Positions 27,426-36,264 of a DNA stretch of 64,000 nt are shown piece after piece (position 1 is the first letter of the stretch; each line of letters begins with the position of its first letter). Source of the stretch: Streptomyces composti (GTDB lineage: Bacteria; Actinomycetota; Actinomycetes; Streptomycetales; Streptomycetaceae); assembly GCF_012034205.1 (NCBI RefSeq), contig NZ_JAATEM010000004.1, forward strand, positions 176,131 to 240,130, in the 5' to 3' direction. The notes below the pieces were generated by a model. That model was given only the letters and a program-made list of their open reading frames with translations. It did no database searches and was not told the origin of the DNA. The position numbers and the translations under genes are program-made.

Positions 27426-27914
27426 GCGGGGCGGGGCGTTGCGGCGCAGCGCGGGGGGATAGCCGTCCGGGCGGGGAAGTTCGCCGCGCCGCACGCGGTT
27501 GGCGGCCAGTCCGGCCACCAGCGGGTACGTGGGGATGCCCGCGAGGTGGAAGAGGAGGGGTTCGACGCGGAAGCGTCCCCGCTCGGCCTCGGCGAGTCGG
27601 TGCTCGACGACGTCGAGGTCCCGGTAGTGGACGTCGACCCGGCGTCCGTCGACGGTGAGCCAGGCGCCGCCGTTGAAGACGCCGCAGCCCCAGTCGCCGA
27701 TCCCGGAGACCTCGCCTTCCCAGCCCACGGCGCCCAGGGCGTCGGGGTCGAAGGAGCCCCGGTGGTAGACGGCCAGGCCCCAGTCGCCGTCGGGGCGTTC
27801 GGTGCCCTGGGCCCGTGAGCCGCCGAGGGTCACGGCGCGGACGCCGGGGAGGTCGGCGAGGCGGTCGGCGGTGGCGTCGAGGAAGACGTCGCGGTGTGTT
27901 GCGTGACGGGTCAT
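27141..27914 (-). CDS. Nucleotidyltransferase-domain protein, C-terminus replaced
   Basis: Open frame of 257 aa. Residues 1-160 look native: MTRHATHRDVFLDATADRLA, then the polymerase-beta-type motif VTLGGSRAQGTERPDGDWGL (GS with the Asp pair), a strand GRRVDVHYRDLDVVEHRLAE and HLAGIPTYPLVAGLAANRVR. After about residue 160 (near 27435) the sequence becomes Arg/Pro-rich and lies over the DUF262 relic, so the native helical C-terminal domain is missing. Similar proteins resemble aminoglycoside or antitoxin-type nucleotidyltransferases. ATG 27914. It is probably non-functional or altered. Confidence 0.7.
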   Translation of the reverse strand: MTRHATHRDVFLDATADRLADLPGVRAVTLGGSRAQGTERPDGDWGLAVYHRGSFDPDALGAVGWEGEVSGIGDWGCGVFNGGAWLTVDGRRVDVHYRDLDVVEHRLAEAERGRFRVEPLLFHLAGIPTYPLVAGLAANRVRRGELPRPDGYPPALRRNAPPRSTARPGRAARATWERPTASSRACSPKARRRPPGATSRWCGRDGAEQPALHRGHHGREGRQRLPHLRVDQQHRGRAQPERPAGQLVRAVDRTVAE

Positions 27915-27946
27915 CGGTGCACCTTGGTCGCGGTGCCGGGGCTCGT

Positions 27947-28747
27947 TCACGCGGTCGTGCCGGTGGCCGGCAGGCCGGCCGCCTCCGCCGCCGAGCGCAG
28001 CATCCGCCGGAGCATGGGCGGGGTCAGGCGGCCGGTGAAGGTGTTGCGCTGGCTGACGTGGAAGCAGCCGAAGAGGTGCAGGTCCGGGCCGTGGGGGGCG
28101 GGCAGGACGGTGTGGGCGGCGTGGGCGAAGGCGGGGCGGGGGCGGGGGATGGTCCAGCCGGCCTCGGCCAGCGCCGGGAGGGTCGCCTGCCAGCCGAAGG
28201 CGCCGAGCACCAGCGCGGCGCGCAGGGTGGGGCGCAGCAGGCGGAGTTCCTGGACGAGCCAGGGGCGGCAGGTGTCGCGCTCCTGCGGGGTGGGCCGGTT
28301 CGCGGGCGGCGCGCAGTGGACGGGGGCGGTCACGCGTACCCCGTACAGCTCCAGCCCGTCGTCCGCGTGCACGGACGTCGGCTGGGAGGCCAGCCCGACG
28401 TCGTGCAGCGCCTGGTAGAGCACGTCCCCGGAGCGGTCGCCGGTGAACATCCGGCCGGTGCGGTTGCCGCCGTGGGCGGCGGGGGCCAGGCCGATGATCA
28501 CGAGCCGGGCGTCGGGCGGGCCGAAGCCGGGGACGGGGCGGCCCCAGTAGGTCCAGTCGGCGAAGGCGGCCCGCTTGGTGCGGGCGACCTCCTCCCGCCA
28601 GGCGACGAGCCGGGGGCAGGCCCGGCAACCGGTGATGCGGCGGTCCAGGTGGTGCAGGCCGCGGGCGCGGGCCGCGGCGGCCGCGGGGTTCAGGGTGGTG
28701 TTCCTGTTCCTGAGGCCTTCCGGTGCCGGCTCGCCGCTGGTGGTCAT
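27947..28747 (-). CDS. Uracil-DNA glycosylase, family 5 (UDGb)
   Basis: 266 aa. Removes uracil, and in UDGb enzymes also hypoxanthine and other deaminated bases, from DNA. Four-cysteine iron-sulfur site: Cys residues in GCRACPRLVAWREEV, then CAPPANRPTPQERDTCRPWL. Active-site motif LAPAAHGGNRTGRMFTGDRS (family 5 lacks the usual catalytic Asp/Asn) and C-terminal HVSQRNTFTGRLT. ATG 28747. It lies downstream of the MFS gene and upstream of the nucleotidyltransferase on the same strand. Useful in a high-GC genome where cytosine deamination is frequent. Confidence 0.93.
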   Translation of the reverse strand: MTTSGEPAPEGLRNRNTTLNPAAAAARARGLHHLDRRITGCRACPRLVAWREEVARTKRAAFADWTYWGRPVPGFGPPDARLVIIGLAPAAHGGNRTGRMFTGDRSGDVLYQALHDVGLASQPTSVHADDGLELYGVRVTAPVHCAPPANRPTPQERDTCRPWLVQELRLLRPTLRAALVLGAFGWQATLPALAEAGWTIPRPRPAFAHAAHTVLPAPHGPDLHLFGCFHVSQRNTFTGRLTPPMLRRMLRSAAEAAGLPATGTTA

Positions 28748-28786
28748 GAGTCCACGGTAGGGCGGTGGGCTCGTCGGCGTGCCGGG

Positions 28787-30140
28787 TCATGAGTCCACCG
28801 TGGGCCGGTCGGCCGGGCAGGCGGACCGGGGCGCCGCCTCGGGGACGGGGGTGCCCGGTGTCCCGCCGCGGCGCAGCCACAGCAGGGTGCCGGTCAGAAG
28901 GATGCCCGCGGTGAGCAGCCAGGGCCACGGGCCGGGGGCCATCGCTCCCACGATCACGCCGGTCAGCGCGCCGGCCGACTGCTGGGCGAGGGACTGGACG
29001 GAGAGTGCGGTGGCCCGGCCGCCGCCGGTGACGCGGTGGTGCAGCAGGGTGTTCTCGTTCGGGCCGGCCGCGCCGAGGCCGAGGTAGACCAGGCCGAAGC
29101 CGGCGGCGACACCGGTCAGGCCGAGCGCGGCCGGCCGGGGGAAGGCGGCGGTGGCACCGAGCAGCACAAGGCCTGCGGTGGAGACGCCGAGGGCGGCGAG
29201 CACCGCCCGTTCACCGCTGCCGGCGCGCCGGGCCAGGAGCGGGGCCAGCTGGCTGCCCAGGCCCGAGCAGACGAAGCCGCCGCAGGCGAGCCCGGCGAAG
29301 AGCATCGCGCCCGGCCCCGAGGCGCCGGTCAGGCTGACCGCCCGGCCCGGCATGAGCAGTTCGATCGCGGCCAGGGCGCTGCCCGCCGCGGCCGTGCTGA
29401 GCAGGACGCGGCGGATCAGCGCGTCCCGGACGGCCGGCCGCGCCCCGTTCAGGACGGCGCGGGGGATGCCGCGCAGCACCGAGCGCACGGTCACGGGCGG
29501 CCGGGGCGGTTCGCGGAGGACGGCGAGCACGTAGGCGACGAAGACGGTCTCCACCACCGCGCCGAGCAGGACCGGGACGGACAGGGGCAGGACGAGCCCG
29601 GAGGTCGACTCGGCGAGCCGGGCGCCGAGGCCGGGACCCAGGCCGAGCAGCCAGGGCAGTGCGCCGCCCAGCAGGATCCCGGCCGCGAGCGCGGCGGAGG
29701 TGGCGCTGCTGCCGCGGGCCAGGCCGGTGCGCAGTTCGGCGCCGGGCCCGGCGGCGGCCTGGACGCTGTCCACGTACCAGGCCTCGGCCGGTCCGCTGGC
29801 CAGCGCGCGGCCCGCGCCCATCAGCACCATGCCGAGGGTGAGCACGGCGGCGGTGGTGCCCAGGGCGTGCAGCAGCAGGGCCCCGGCGTTGAGGAGGCCG
29901 GCGACGGGCGAGGACCGGGCGGCGGCCGATCGCGTCGGAGAGGCCTCCGGTGGGGAGTTCCAGCGCCGCGACGGTGAGGGAGTGGGCGACGTAGAAGCCG
30001 GCGATGGCGGCGAGAGCCATGCCGCGCTCGGTGAACAGCAGCACCAGCGGGGCCATGGCCAGGCCGGGCGGCAGCCAGGAGAGGGCGCAGAGGGTGACGT
30101 AGCGGCGGCGGGCCGTCCGGACCGCAGGCAGTTCGGTCAC
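28787..30140 (-). pseudogene. MFS transporter gene interrupted by a frameshift
   Basis: The N-terminal part starts at GTG 30140 (VTELPAVRTARRRYVTLCAL) with TM1-TM2 and the MFS motif GGLSDAIGRRPV. The frame then shifts near 29905-29911, and the remaining 352 codons continue in another frame from VAGLLNAGALLLHALG to a stop at 28787. The total length of 1354 bp is one more than a multiple of three, consistent with one extra base in the run GTCCTCGCCCGTC. Restored, it would be about 450 aa with 12 helices, a drug/metabolite exporter. The start overlaps the upstream regulator stop in GTGA. Either a real knockout or a single-base sequence error. Confidence 0.8.
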
Positions 30141-30757
30141 GGCGTCTCCCCGGCCGGGGAGGACGGTGGGGCGAGGGGCAGTCCGGCGGTGAACAGGACC
30201 ACCTGGCGGGCGCGGGGGTCGTCCGCGTCCCGGGCGGTGAGCTGTTCGAGGGTGCGGGAGACGACCTCCCACAGCTCGGTGAGCGACTCCGGGGTCAGGC
30301 GGGGCATCAGGTCGCTGATGCCGGACGGCTCGACCCACTCCTTGTCGAGCCGCCCCTCGGCGAGGTCCGCCTCGTGCCGGTCCAGGGACGCCACCAGGTG
30401 CTCGATCTGCCGCCGCCGCGCCATGCCGATGTACGCCCGGCCCGCCGCCGAGGCCTCCATCGCCTCGTTGCTCCAGGAGGTCACCGAGTGCACGGCCCGC
30501 CAGCGGCGCTCGCGTCCGTCGCGGTGCTCGGCCTCGGTGATGAAGGCGTACTTGGCCAGCACCCGGAGGTGGTAGCTGGTGGACGCGGACGACTCCCCCG
30601 TCCGCTCGGCCAGTTCGCTGGCGGTGGCCGGGCCGTCCTGCCGCAGCAGTCCGAGCAGCCGGATGCGCAGCGGGTGGGTGAGTGCTTTCAGGGCGTCGGT
30701 GTCCCGCTCGGGGTCCAGGACGCGCCGGCGGTCGGTCTCGGGTTCGTCACTGGGCAT
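30137..30757 (-). CDS. ArsR-like winged-helix transcriptional regulator of the MFS gene
   Basis: 206 aa. The winged helix at about 20-85 reads ALKALTHPLRIRLLGLLRQD, then GPATASELAERTGESSASTS and YHLRVLAKYAFITEAEHRDG, the HTH_20/ArsR pattern. The remaining 120 residues are a helical effector or dimer region with WSNEAMEASAAGRAYIGMAR and DLMPRLTPESLTELWEVVSR. No arsenic-type Cys pair is present, so the ligand is probably organic. Its TGA overlaps the GTG of the MFS gene. A TTTTTGCAAAAA palindrome upstream is the likely operator, giving a self-regulated exporter operon. Confidence 0.9.
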   Translation of the reverse strand: MPSDEPETDRRRVLDPERDTDALKALTHPLRIRLLGLLRQDGPATASELAERTGESSASTSYHLRVLAKYAFITEAEHRDGRERRWRAVHSVTSWSNEAMEASAAGRAYIGMARRRQIEHLVASLDRHEADLAEGRLDKEWVEPSGISDLMPRLTPESLTELWEVVSRTLEQLTARDADDPRARQVVLFTAGLPLAPPSSPAGETP

Positions 30758-30796
30758 ACGGCGAGGCTAGGGCCGACGGGACCGATCACAAAAGAG

Positions 30797-30808
30797 TTTT
30801 TGCAAAAA
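30797..30808. promoter_or_regulatory. Palindrome TTTTTGCAAAAA, candidate operator
   Basis: Perfect 12-bp palindrome in a strikingly AT-rich patch (aaaagagtttttgcaaaaaa) 40-50 bp upstream of the ArsR-like gene and 43 bp upstream of the S4 gene on the other strand. Its position suits autoregulation, and it might touch both promoters. Confidence 0.55.
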
Positions 30809-30850
30809 ATATTTGGGGAAAGTCCTGGCGCCGGCCGCTAAGGTCGGGGC

Positions 30851-31354
30851 ATGGCTTCCGAGGGAGTGCAGCAGGACGGGACGGATCCCAAGATCGCCGC
30901 TGCCGTGGCGGCCGCCGAGGCCGCCGGGCCGAAACCGGGCGAGAACGTCCGCATCGACAGCTGGATCTGGGCCGTACGTCTGATCAAGACGCGATCACTG
31001 GGTGCCGCAGCCTGCCGGGGCGGGCATGTGCGGGTGAACGGCGAGCGGGTCAAGCCCGCCCACAGCGTCCGCGTCGGCGACGAGGTGCGGCTGCGGCACG
31101 AGGGCCGCGAGCGGGTGGTGGTCGTCAAGCGGCTGATCCGCAAGCGGGTGGGCGCGCCGGTGGCCGCCCAGTGCTACATCGACAACTCCCCGCCGCCCCC
31201 GCCCCGCGAGGCCGTCGCCCCGGCCGGCATCCGCGACCGCGGCGCGGGCCGTCCGACCAAGCGGGACCGCCGCGAGCTGGAACGCCTGCGGGGTCTCGGC
31301 GCGCCGGGCGGCCTCGGGGCGGCAGGCGGGCGGGGCCGCAGGCCCCGGCCCTGA
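30851..31354 (+). CDS. S4-domain RNA-binding protein (Hsp15/RqcP-like)
   Basis: 167 aa. The S4 domain at about 33-95 reads NVRIDSWIWAVRLIKTRSLG, then AAACRGGHVRVNGERVKPAH and SVRVGDEVRLRHEGRERVVV. This matches Hsp15-type proteins, which bind the 50S subunit carrying stalled nascent chains. The tail (about 105-167) is Pro- then Arg/Gly-rich. ATG 30851. A perfect 20-bp inverted repeat follows the stop. Divergent from the ArsR-like gene. Confidence 0.92.
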   Translation: MASEGVQQDGTDPKIAAAVAAAEAAGPKPGENVRIDSWIWAVRLIKTRSLGAAACRGGHVRVNGERVKPAHSVRVGDEVRLRHEGRERVVVVKRLIRKRVGAPVAAQCYIDNSPPPPPREAVAPAGIRDRGAGRPTKRDRRELERLRGLGAPGGLGAAGGRGRRPRP

Positions 31355-31360
31355 GCATGC

Positions 31361-31402
31361 CGAACGGCGCCCAGGAGGCCGAGGCCTCCTGGGCGCCGTT
31401 CG
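31361..31402. terminator. Strong hairpin terminator between S4 and DoxX genes
   Basis: Perfect 20-bp arms (31361-31380 and 31383-31402), beginning CGAACGGCGCCCAGGAGGCC, with a 2-base centre. It lies 6 bp after the S4 stop and faces the convergent DoxX gene, so it probably works in both directions. Confidence 0.85.
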
Positions 31403-31516
31403 TTCAGCGGCTCGGATGCCGTCCGTCCACCAGCCGCCGCCGTCCACCGGGCCGGGCGGCATCCGCCAGAGGGCAGCGCGCCGGCGGGCGGCCCGCGGCG
31501 GTACCGCTCTTCACCC

Positions 31517-31966
31517 TCACGCCCGGCCGCGCCCCAGCAGCCGCAGCAGCCGCGCGTTGCTGTCGCGCCGCACCCAGGCGATCAGGACGAGCGGCACCAG
31601 GAGGATCAGCGGAGTCGCCGCGTTCTCCCCGTCGAACACCGTCAGCTGCACCACGAAGGCGCCCACCATCAGCGCGCTCAGGCCGGCCGCGGCCGCCGAC
31701 TGCAGCACCGGCACCAGCAGCCCGACCGCTCCGGCCAGTTCGAGCAGCCCCACGGCGTACATCCCCGCCTGCCCCCAGCCCATCTCCGCGAACGGCTCGG
31801 AGGCGGAGGTGTGCGCGATCAGCTTGGGCAGTGCGCCGGCGACGGCGAAGAAGAGGGCGAGCAGCACCTGCAGACCGCGCAGTGCGATCCGGCCGCGCCG
31901 CCGGGACGCGGTGGCGGCGGGGGCGCCTGAGGCGGTGGTCGCGGTGGTCGCGGTGGTCTCGGACAT
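31517..31966 (-). CDS. DoxX-family membrane protein
   Basis: 149 aa with four hydrophobic helices: IALRGLQVLLALFFAVAGAL, AGMYAVGLLELAGAVGLLVP, AAAAGLSALMVGAFVVQLTV and LILLVPLVLIAWV. The loop between helices 1 and 2 (PKLIAHTSASEPFAEMGWGQ) is typical of DoxX proteins, which occur in quinone/redox or thiol-stress membrane complexes. The N-terminus has a Thr/Ala tract (TTATTATTA) encoded by a 9-bp tandem repeat. ATG 31966. No partner gene adjacent. Confidence 0.9.
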   Translation of the reverse strand: MSETTATTATTASGAPAATASRRRGRIALRGLQVLLALFFAVAGALPKLIAHTSASEPFAEMGWGQAGMYAVGLLELAGAVGLLVPVLQSAAAAGLSALMVGAFVVQLTVFDGENAATPLILLVPLVLIAWVRRDSNARLLRLLGRGRA

Positions 31967-32130
31967 GGCGGTCTCCTGAAGGCATCGGTGTCGCTGCCGG
32001 GATCCACCGCCGTTGTCGTGGCCGACGGCGCGCAGCGTTGTCGCAGTGGTGGACCGGGGCGGAGCCGGGAACTCATCGCTGGTGCGCGTCCGCGCCGGGG
32101 AGTACGTTGCGAACAGGAGTGGTGACCGTG

Positions 32131-32394
32131 ATGCGTACCGGCAGTGAGCCGAGGACCGCGCGCAGTCCGCTGCGGATGCGGTTCTGGCTGAGCCTCTGGG
32201 GCATTCTGTGGACCGGCTTCGGCACCGTGGCCTTCGTGATCACGGACCGTCCGGGCTGGGCGACCGCCTGCGGAGCCCTCCTGCTGATCACCCTGATCGA
32301 CATGGTGGTGATCATCCGCCACATCCGTCAGGGCCCGCACTGGCAGCCGGGCAAGGACGTGCCGCCCTACCAGCCGCCGGACGACCGGCCCTGA
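32131..32394 (+). CDS. DUF6343 small membrane protein
   Basis: 87 aa with two membrane helices: LRMRFWLSLWGILWTGFGTV and WATACGALLLITLIDMVVII. The segment RTGSEPRTARSPLRMRFWLS and the end QPGKDVPPYQPPDD are characteristic of this Streptomyces-specific family. ATG 32131 directly follows an in-frame GTG; CAGGAG lies upstream. Function unknown. Convergent with the TPR gene, 15 bp away. Confidence 0.82.
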   Translation: MRTGSEPRTARSPLRMRFWLSLWGILWTGFGTVAFVITDRPGWATACGALLLITLIDMVVIIRHIRQGPHWQPGKDVPPYQPPDDRP

Positions 32395-32409
32395 CACCGG
32401 CGGCGGCTC

Positions 32410-32790
32410 TCACCGGTCGAAGCGTGCCGCTTCCAGATACTCCGGCTTCGGGTCCAGGGCGGCCGCAAGCCGGAAGTGGCGCTGCGCCGGATGGGCCCGG
32501 CCCTGCCGCTGATAGGTGCGGGCGAGGGCGAAGTGGGCGTAGGCGTTGTCCGGCTCGCGCTCCAGGACGAGGGAGAACTCCAGCTCGGCGGAGCGCAGCC
32601 GGGCGGCCGCGAAGAAGGCACGGGCGCGCAGCAGTCGCGCCGCGGTGTTCTCCGGGTGCGCCTCGATGACGCGGTCGAGCAGCTTCACCGCACCCTGCGG
32701 GTCCCGCGCCGCGAGCAGCTGCTCGGCGGCACGGAAGTCGATGACATGGGTCTCCGGCGTCCGTCCGTGGGAACCGCTGGTCTCGGGCAC
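32410..32790 (-). CDS. Tetratricopeptide-repeat protein
   Basis: 126 aa with about three TPR units: AEQLLAARDPQGAVKLLDRV, AARLLRARAFFAAARLRSAE and AYAHFALARTYQRQGRAHPA, each with the W/L-G-A-P spacing of TPR helices. It is probably a small protein-protein adaptor. GTG 32790 follows GGGAGG. It lies about 50 bp upstream of the end of coaE... on the same strand, with coaE transcribed toward it, so the two may share a transcript. Partner unknown. Confidence 0.88.
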   Translation of the reverse strand: MPETSGSHGRTPETHVIDFRAAEQLLAARDPQGAVKLLDRVIEAHPENTAARLLRARAFFAAARLRSAELEFSLVLEREPDNAYAHFALARTYQRQGRAHPAQRHFRLAAALDPKPEYLEAARFDR

Positions 32791-32839
32791 GAGCCATCCC
32801 TCCCTCGCTCCGGGGGTTCAACGCCCGGGCGGCACGGCC

Positions 32840-33463
32840 CTATTCCTTCGCCCCCTGCTCCTTGGCCTCGCGTGCCCGGCGCACCAGATCCGCCCAGACC
32901 TCCTTGACCCGCCGCTCCAGCTCGGGCAGCGGCACGTCGTTGTCGATGACGATGTCCGCGATCTCCCGCCGCTGCTCACGCGTCGCCTGGGCGGCCATGC
33001 GGGCGCGGGCGTCCGCCTCGCTCATGCCGCGCAGCCGGACCAGCCGGTCGAGCTGGGTCTCGGGGCTCGCGTCGACGACGATCACCACGTCGTACAGGGG
33101 GGCGAGCCCGTTCTCGGTGAGGAGGGGCACGTCGTGCACCACCACGGCGTCGTCGTCGGCGGCCTCCTCCAGCTCGCGGGAGCGCTCACCGACCAGGGGG
33201 TGCACGATCGAGTTGAGGACGGCCAGCTTCTCCGGGTCGGAGAAGACGATCGAGCCGAGCTTGGGCCGGTCCAGGGAGCCGTCGGGAGCGAGCACCTCCT
33301 CGCCGAAGGCCTCCACGACCGCCGCGAGGCCCGGTGTGCCGGGGGCGACCACCTCGCGCGCGATGCGGTCCGCGTCGATGAGCACGGCCCCGCACTCCAC
33401 GAGCAGCCGCGACACCTCGCTCTTGCCGGCGCCGATCCCGCCGGTCAGGCCCACCTTCAGCAT
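32840..33463 (-). CDS. coaE: Dephospho-CoA kinase
   Basis: 207 aa. Phosphorylates the 3'-hydroxyl of dephospho-CoA in the last step of coenzyme A synthesis. The P-loop [18 protein letters not shown] is at residues 4-21; [12 protein letters not shown] holds the catalytic Asp; [26 protein letters not shown] and [20 protein letters not shown] (lid region) follow; [17 protein letters not shown] closes the fold. ATG start. The TPR gene follows about 50 bp downstream. A 9-base C homopolymer lies upstream at 33572-33580. Confidence 0.97.
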   Translation of the reverse strand: MLKVGLTGGIGAGKSEVSRLLVECGAVLIDADRIAREVVAPGTPGLAAVVEAFGEEVLAPDGSLDRPKLGSIVFSDPEKLAVLNSIVHPLVGERSRELEEAADDDAVVVHDVPLLTENGLAPLYDVVIVVDASPETQLDRLVRLRGMSEADARARMAAQATREQRREIADIVIDNDVPLPELERRVKEVWADLVRRAREAKEQGAKE

Positions 33464-33602
33464 GAGCGGCAGCTTAGGCCCTGCCTCCGGCGGCCGCCCC
33501 GGCGGGTCTCGGCGGGAGGCGGCACCCGACGGCTCCTCGACGACTCCTCGACGGCCCCTGACACTCTCCCACCCCCCCCCGAGGCGACGGGCCCGGCCGG
33601 CC

Positions 33603-34541
33603 TCAGTTGTCCCCTTCGCGCTCCGCCAGGAAGCGCTCGAACTCCCGGCCGATCTCGTCCGCCGAGGGGATCTCCACCGGCTCGGCGAGCATGTTGCCGC
33701 GGGTCTCGGCGCCCGCCGCCGCGTCGTACTGGTGCTCGAGGCCCTGGACGAGGGCGGTGAGCTCCTCGTCGCCCTCCTGGATCTGGCGGTCGATCTCGGT
33801 CTGGGTGCGCCGGGCGTCCGTGCGCAGTGAGTGCGCCACGCCGGGCAGGACCAGGCCGGTCGCCGCGGTGATGGCCTCCAGGACGGTGAGCGCGGCGTCC
33901 GGGTACGGGGAGCGGGCGATGTAGTGCGGCACGTGCGCGGCGACCCCGAGGACGTCGTGCCCGGCCTGCATCAGCCGGTATTCGACGAGCGCTTCGGCGC
34001 TGCCCGGTACCTGGGCCTCCTGGAAGGGGCTGCTGTGCCCGGGGACCAGGTCGGTGCGATTGCCGTGCGGGGTGATGCCGACCGGCCGGGTGTGCGGGAC
34101 GCCCATGGGGATGCCGTGGAAGTTGACGGCCAGGCGGACGCCGAGCCGCTCCACGATCTGCCGGACGGCCGCGGCGAAGCGCTCCCACTCCACGTCCGGT
34201 TCGGGGCCGGACAGCAGCAGGAAGGGCGCACCGGTGGCGTCCTGGACGATCTTGACCTCCAGGGCGGGCACGTCGTAGTCGGTCCACCGGTCGCGGGTGA
34301 AGGTGAGCAAGGGGCGCCGGGCGCGGTAGTCCACGAGCCGGTCGTGGTCGAAGCGGGCGACGACCTGGTGGGGCAGCAGGTCGAGCAGCCGGTCGACGAT
34401 CAGGTCGCCGGTCTCCCCCGCGTCGATGTATCCGTCGAAGTGGTAGAGCATGACAAGGCCGGCCGATTCCTGGGCGAGCGCCATGTCGACGACGGCCAGG
34501 CCCTTCGGCTCCCACGCGTACAAACCCTGCGGATCAAGCAC
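33603..34541 (-). CDS. PAC2-family (proteasome assembly chaperone-like) protein
   Basis: 312 aa. The PAC2 domain spans about 15-260: [60 protein letters not shown] and [21 protein letters not shown] charged helical C-terminal part follows ([20 protein letters not shown]). Actinobacteria carry a proteasome and ATP-grasp genes with PAC2-like proteins, but a bacterial function is not established for this group. GTG 34541 follows GAGGAGGAG. Between coaE and rpsA on the same strand. Confidence 0.9.
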   Translation of the reverse strand: MLDPQGLYAWEPKGLAVVDMALAQESAGLVMLYHFDGYIDAGETGDLIVDRLLDLLPHQVVARFDHDRLVDYRARRPLLTFTRDRWTDYDVPALEVKIVQDATGAPFLLLSGPEPDVEWERFAAAVRQIVERLGVRLAVNFHGIPMGVPHTRPVGITPHGNRTDLVPGHSSPFQEAQVPGSAEALVEYRLMQAGHDVLGVAAHVPHYIARSPYPDAALTVLEAITAATGLVLPGVAHSLRTDARRTQTEIDRQIQEGDEELTALVQGLEHQYDAAAGAETRGNMLAEPVEIPSADEIGREFERFLAEREGDN

Positions 34542-34682
34542 GGACCGCTCCTCCTCGTGTTCATACACCACAACGTGTGACGGGGCAGTGTCATTCCCGA
34601 TGCCTGCGCCGGGACATGCGGAGCCGCACGGCCGGCCGTGGAGCGGCCGCCGCGGTGGGTCGGGACGGGTGCCCCCGCAAAC

Positions 34683-34721
34683 TCCGAGGACCCGCACCTG
34701 TGAAAGGTGCGGGCCCTCGGA
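34683..34721. terminator. Terminator downstream of rpsA
   Basis: Arms tccgaggacccgcacct (34683-34699) and aggtgcgggccctcgga (34705-34721) with a single mismatch and a 5-base loop. Located about 45 bp after the rpsA stop on the minus strand. Confidence 0.75.
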
Positions 34722-34765
34722 TCAGAGAGAGCTACTGCTCAGGAAGAGCCTTGCTCAGTGGGCGT

Positions 34766-36259
34766 TCAGCTCTGACCACCGGCGAGCTTCTCGCGGAGCG
34801 CGGCCAGGGCCTCGTCCGAAGCCAGCGCACCGGACTGGTCGCCGCCCTCGGAGGAGTACGAACCGCCACCGGAGGCGGCCGGAGCGGCGGCCTCGCCACC
34901 CTCGGCGGCAGCCGCGGCGTCCGCCTCGCGGGACTTGATGACCTGCGCCTGGTGCTGCTCGAAGCGGGCCTGCGCCTCGGCGTACTGGCGCTCCCACTCC
35001 TCGCGCTGCTTCTCGTAGCCCGGCAGCCAGTCGTTGGTCTCCGGGTCGAAGCCCTCGGGGTAGATGTAGTTGCCCTGGTCGTCGTAGGACGCGGCCATGC
35101 CGTACAGGGTCGGGTCGAACTCGACCGCCGTCGGGTCGGCACCGAAGGCCTCGTTGGCCTGCTTCAGCGACAGGCTGATGCGACGGCGCTCGAGGTCGAT
35201 GTCGATGACCTTGACGAAGATCTCGTCGTTGACCTGGACGACCTGCTCCGGGATCTCCACGTGGCGCTCGGCCAGCTCGGAGATGTGGACCAGGCCCTCG
35301 ATGCCCTCGTCGACGCGGACGAACGCACCGAACGGAACCAGCTTCGTGACCTTGCCGGGCACGACCTGGCCGATCTGGTGGGTGCGGGCGAACTGCTGCC
35401 ACGGGTCTTCCTGGGTCGCCTTCAGCGACAGCGAGACACGCTCGCGGTCCATGTCGACGTCCAGGACCTCGACCGTGACCTCCTGGCCGACCTCGACGAC
35501 CTCGGACGGGTGGTCGATGTGCTTCCAGGAGAGCTCCGAGACGTGGACCAGACCGTCGACGCCGCCCAGGTCCACGAAGGCACCGAAGTTGACGATCGAG
35601 GAGACGACGCCGGAACGGACCTGACCCTTCTGCAGCGTGGTGAGGAACGTCTGGCGGACCTCGGACTGGGTCTGCTCCAGCCAGGCACGGCGGGAGAGGA
35701 CCACGTTGTTGCGGTTCTTGTCCAGCTCGATGATCTTGGCCTCGAGCTCCTTGCCCACGTAGGGCTGGAGGTCGCGGACGCGGCGCATCTCGACCAGCGA
35801 GGCGGGAAGGAAGCCGCGGAGGCCGATGTCGAGGATGAGACCACCCTTGACGACCTCGATGACGGTACCGGTGACGATGCCGTCCTCTTCCTTGATCTTC
35901 TCGATGGTGCCCCAGGCACGCTCGTACTGGGCGCGCTTCTTCGAGAGGATCAGGCGGCCTTCCTTGTCCTCCTTCTGGAGAACCAGGGCCTCGATCTCGT
36001 CGCCGACCGCGACGACCTCGTTGGGGTCGACGTCGTGCTTGATCGAGAGCTCGCGGCTCGGGATGACACCTTCGGTCTTGTAGCCGATGTCGAGCAGGAC
36101 CTCGTCCCGGTCGACCTTCACGATGACGCCGTCGACGATGTCGCCGTCGTTGAAGTACTTGATCGTCTCGTCGATCGCTGCGAGGAAGGCTTCCTCGTTA
36201 CCGATGTCGTTGACCGCTACCTGCGGAGTGGTGGCGGTGGTCTCGGTGCTGCTCGTCAT
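34766..36259 (-). CDS. rpsA: 30S ribosomal protein S1
   Basis: 497 aa. Four S1/OB-fold domains (about 37-105, 122-188, 208-275, 293-362) recur with GVIVKVDRDEVLLDIGYKTE, VIEVVKGGLILDIGLRGFLP, VSSIVNFGAFVDLGGVDGLV and GKVTKLVPFGAFVRVDEGIE. The C-terminal 110 residues are an acidic then Ala/Gly/Ser-rich tail, as in other actinobacterial S1 proteins, which have four rather than six domains. S1 recruits mRNA to the 30S subunit, important for mRNAs with weak Shine-Dalgarno. ATG 36259 has only GGAG at -13, locked in a hairpin. A strong promoter and about 190-nt leader precede. Confidence 0.97.
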   Translation of the reverse strand: MTSSTETTATTPQVAVNDIGNEEAFLAAIDETIKYFNDGDIVDGVIVKVDRDEVLLDIGYKTEGVIPSRELSIKHDVDPNEVVAVGDEIEALVLQKEDKEGRLILSKKRAQYERAWGTIEKIKEEDGIVTGTVIEVVKGGLILDIGLRGFLPASLVEMRRVRDLQPYVGKELEAKIIELDKNRNNVVLSRRAWLEQTQSEVRQTFLTTLQKGQVRSGVVSSIVNFGAFVDLGGVDGLVHVSELSWKHIDHPSEVVEVGQEVTVEVLDVDMDRERVSLSLKATQEDPWQQFARTHQIGQVVPGKVTKLVPFGAFVRVDEGIEGLVHISELAERHVEIPEQVVQVNDEIFVKVIDIDLERRRISLSLKQANEAFGADPTAVEFDPTLYGMAASYDDQGNYIYPEGFDPETNDWLPGYEKQREEWERQYAEAQARFEQHQAQVIKSREADAAAAAEGGEAAAPAASGGGSYSSEGGDQSGALASDEALAALREKLAGGQS

Positions 36260-36264
36260 GTGGG

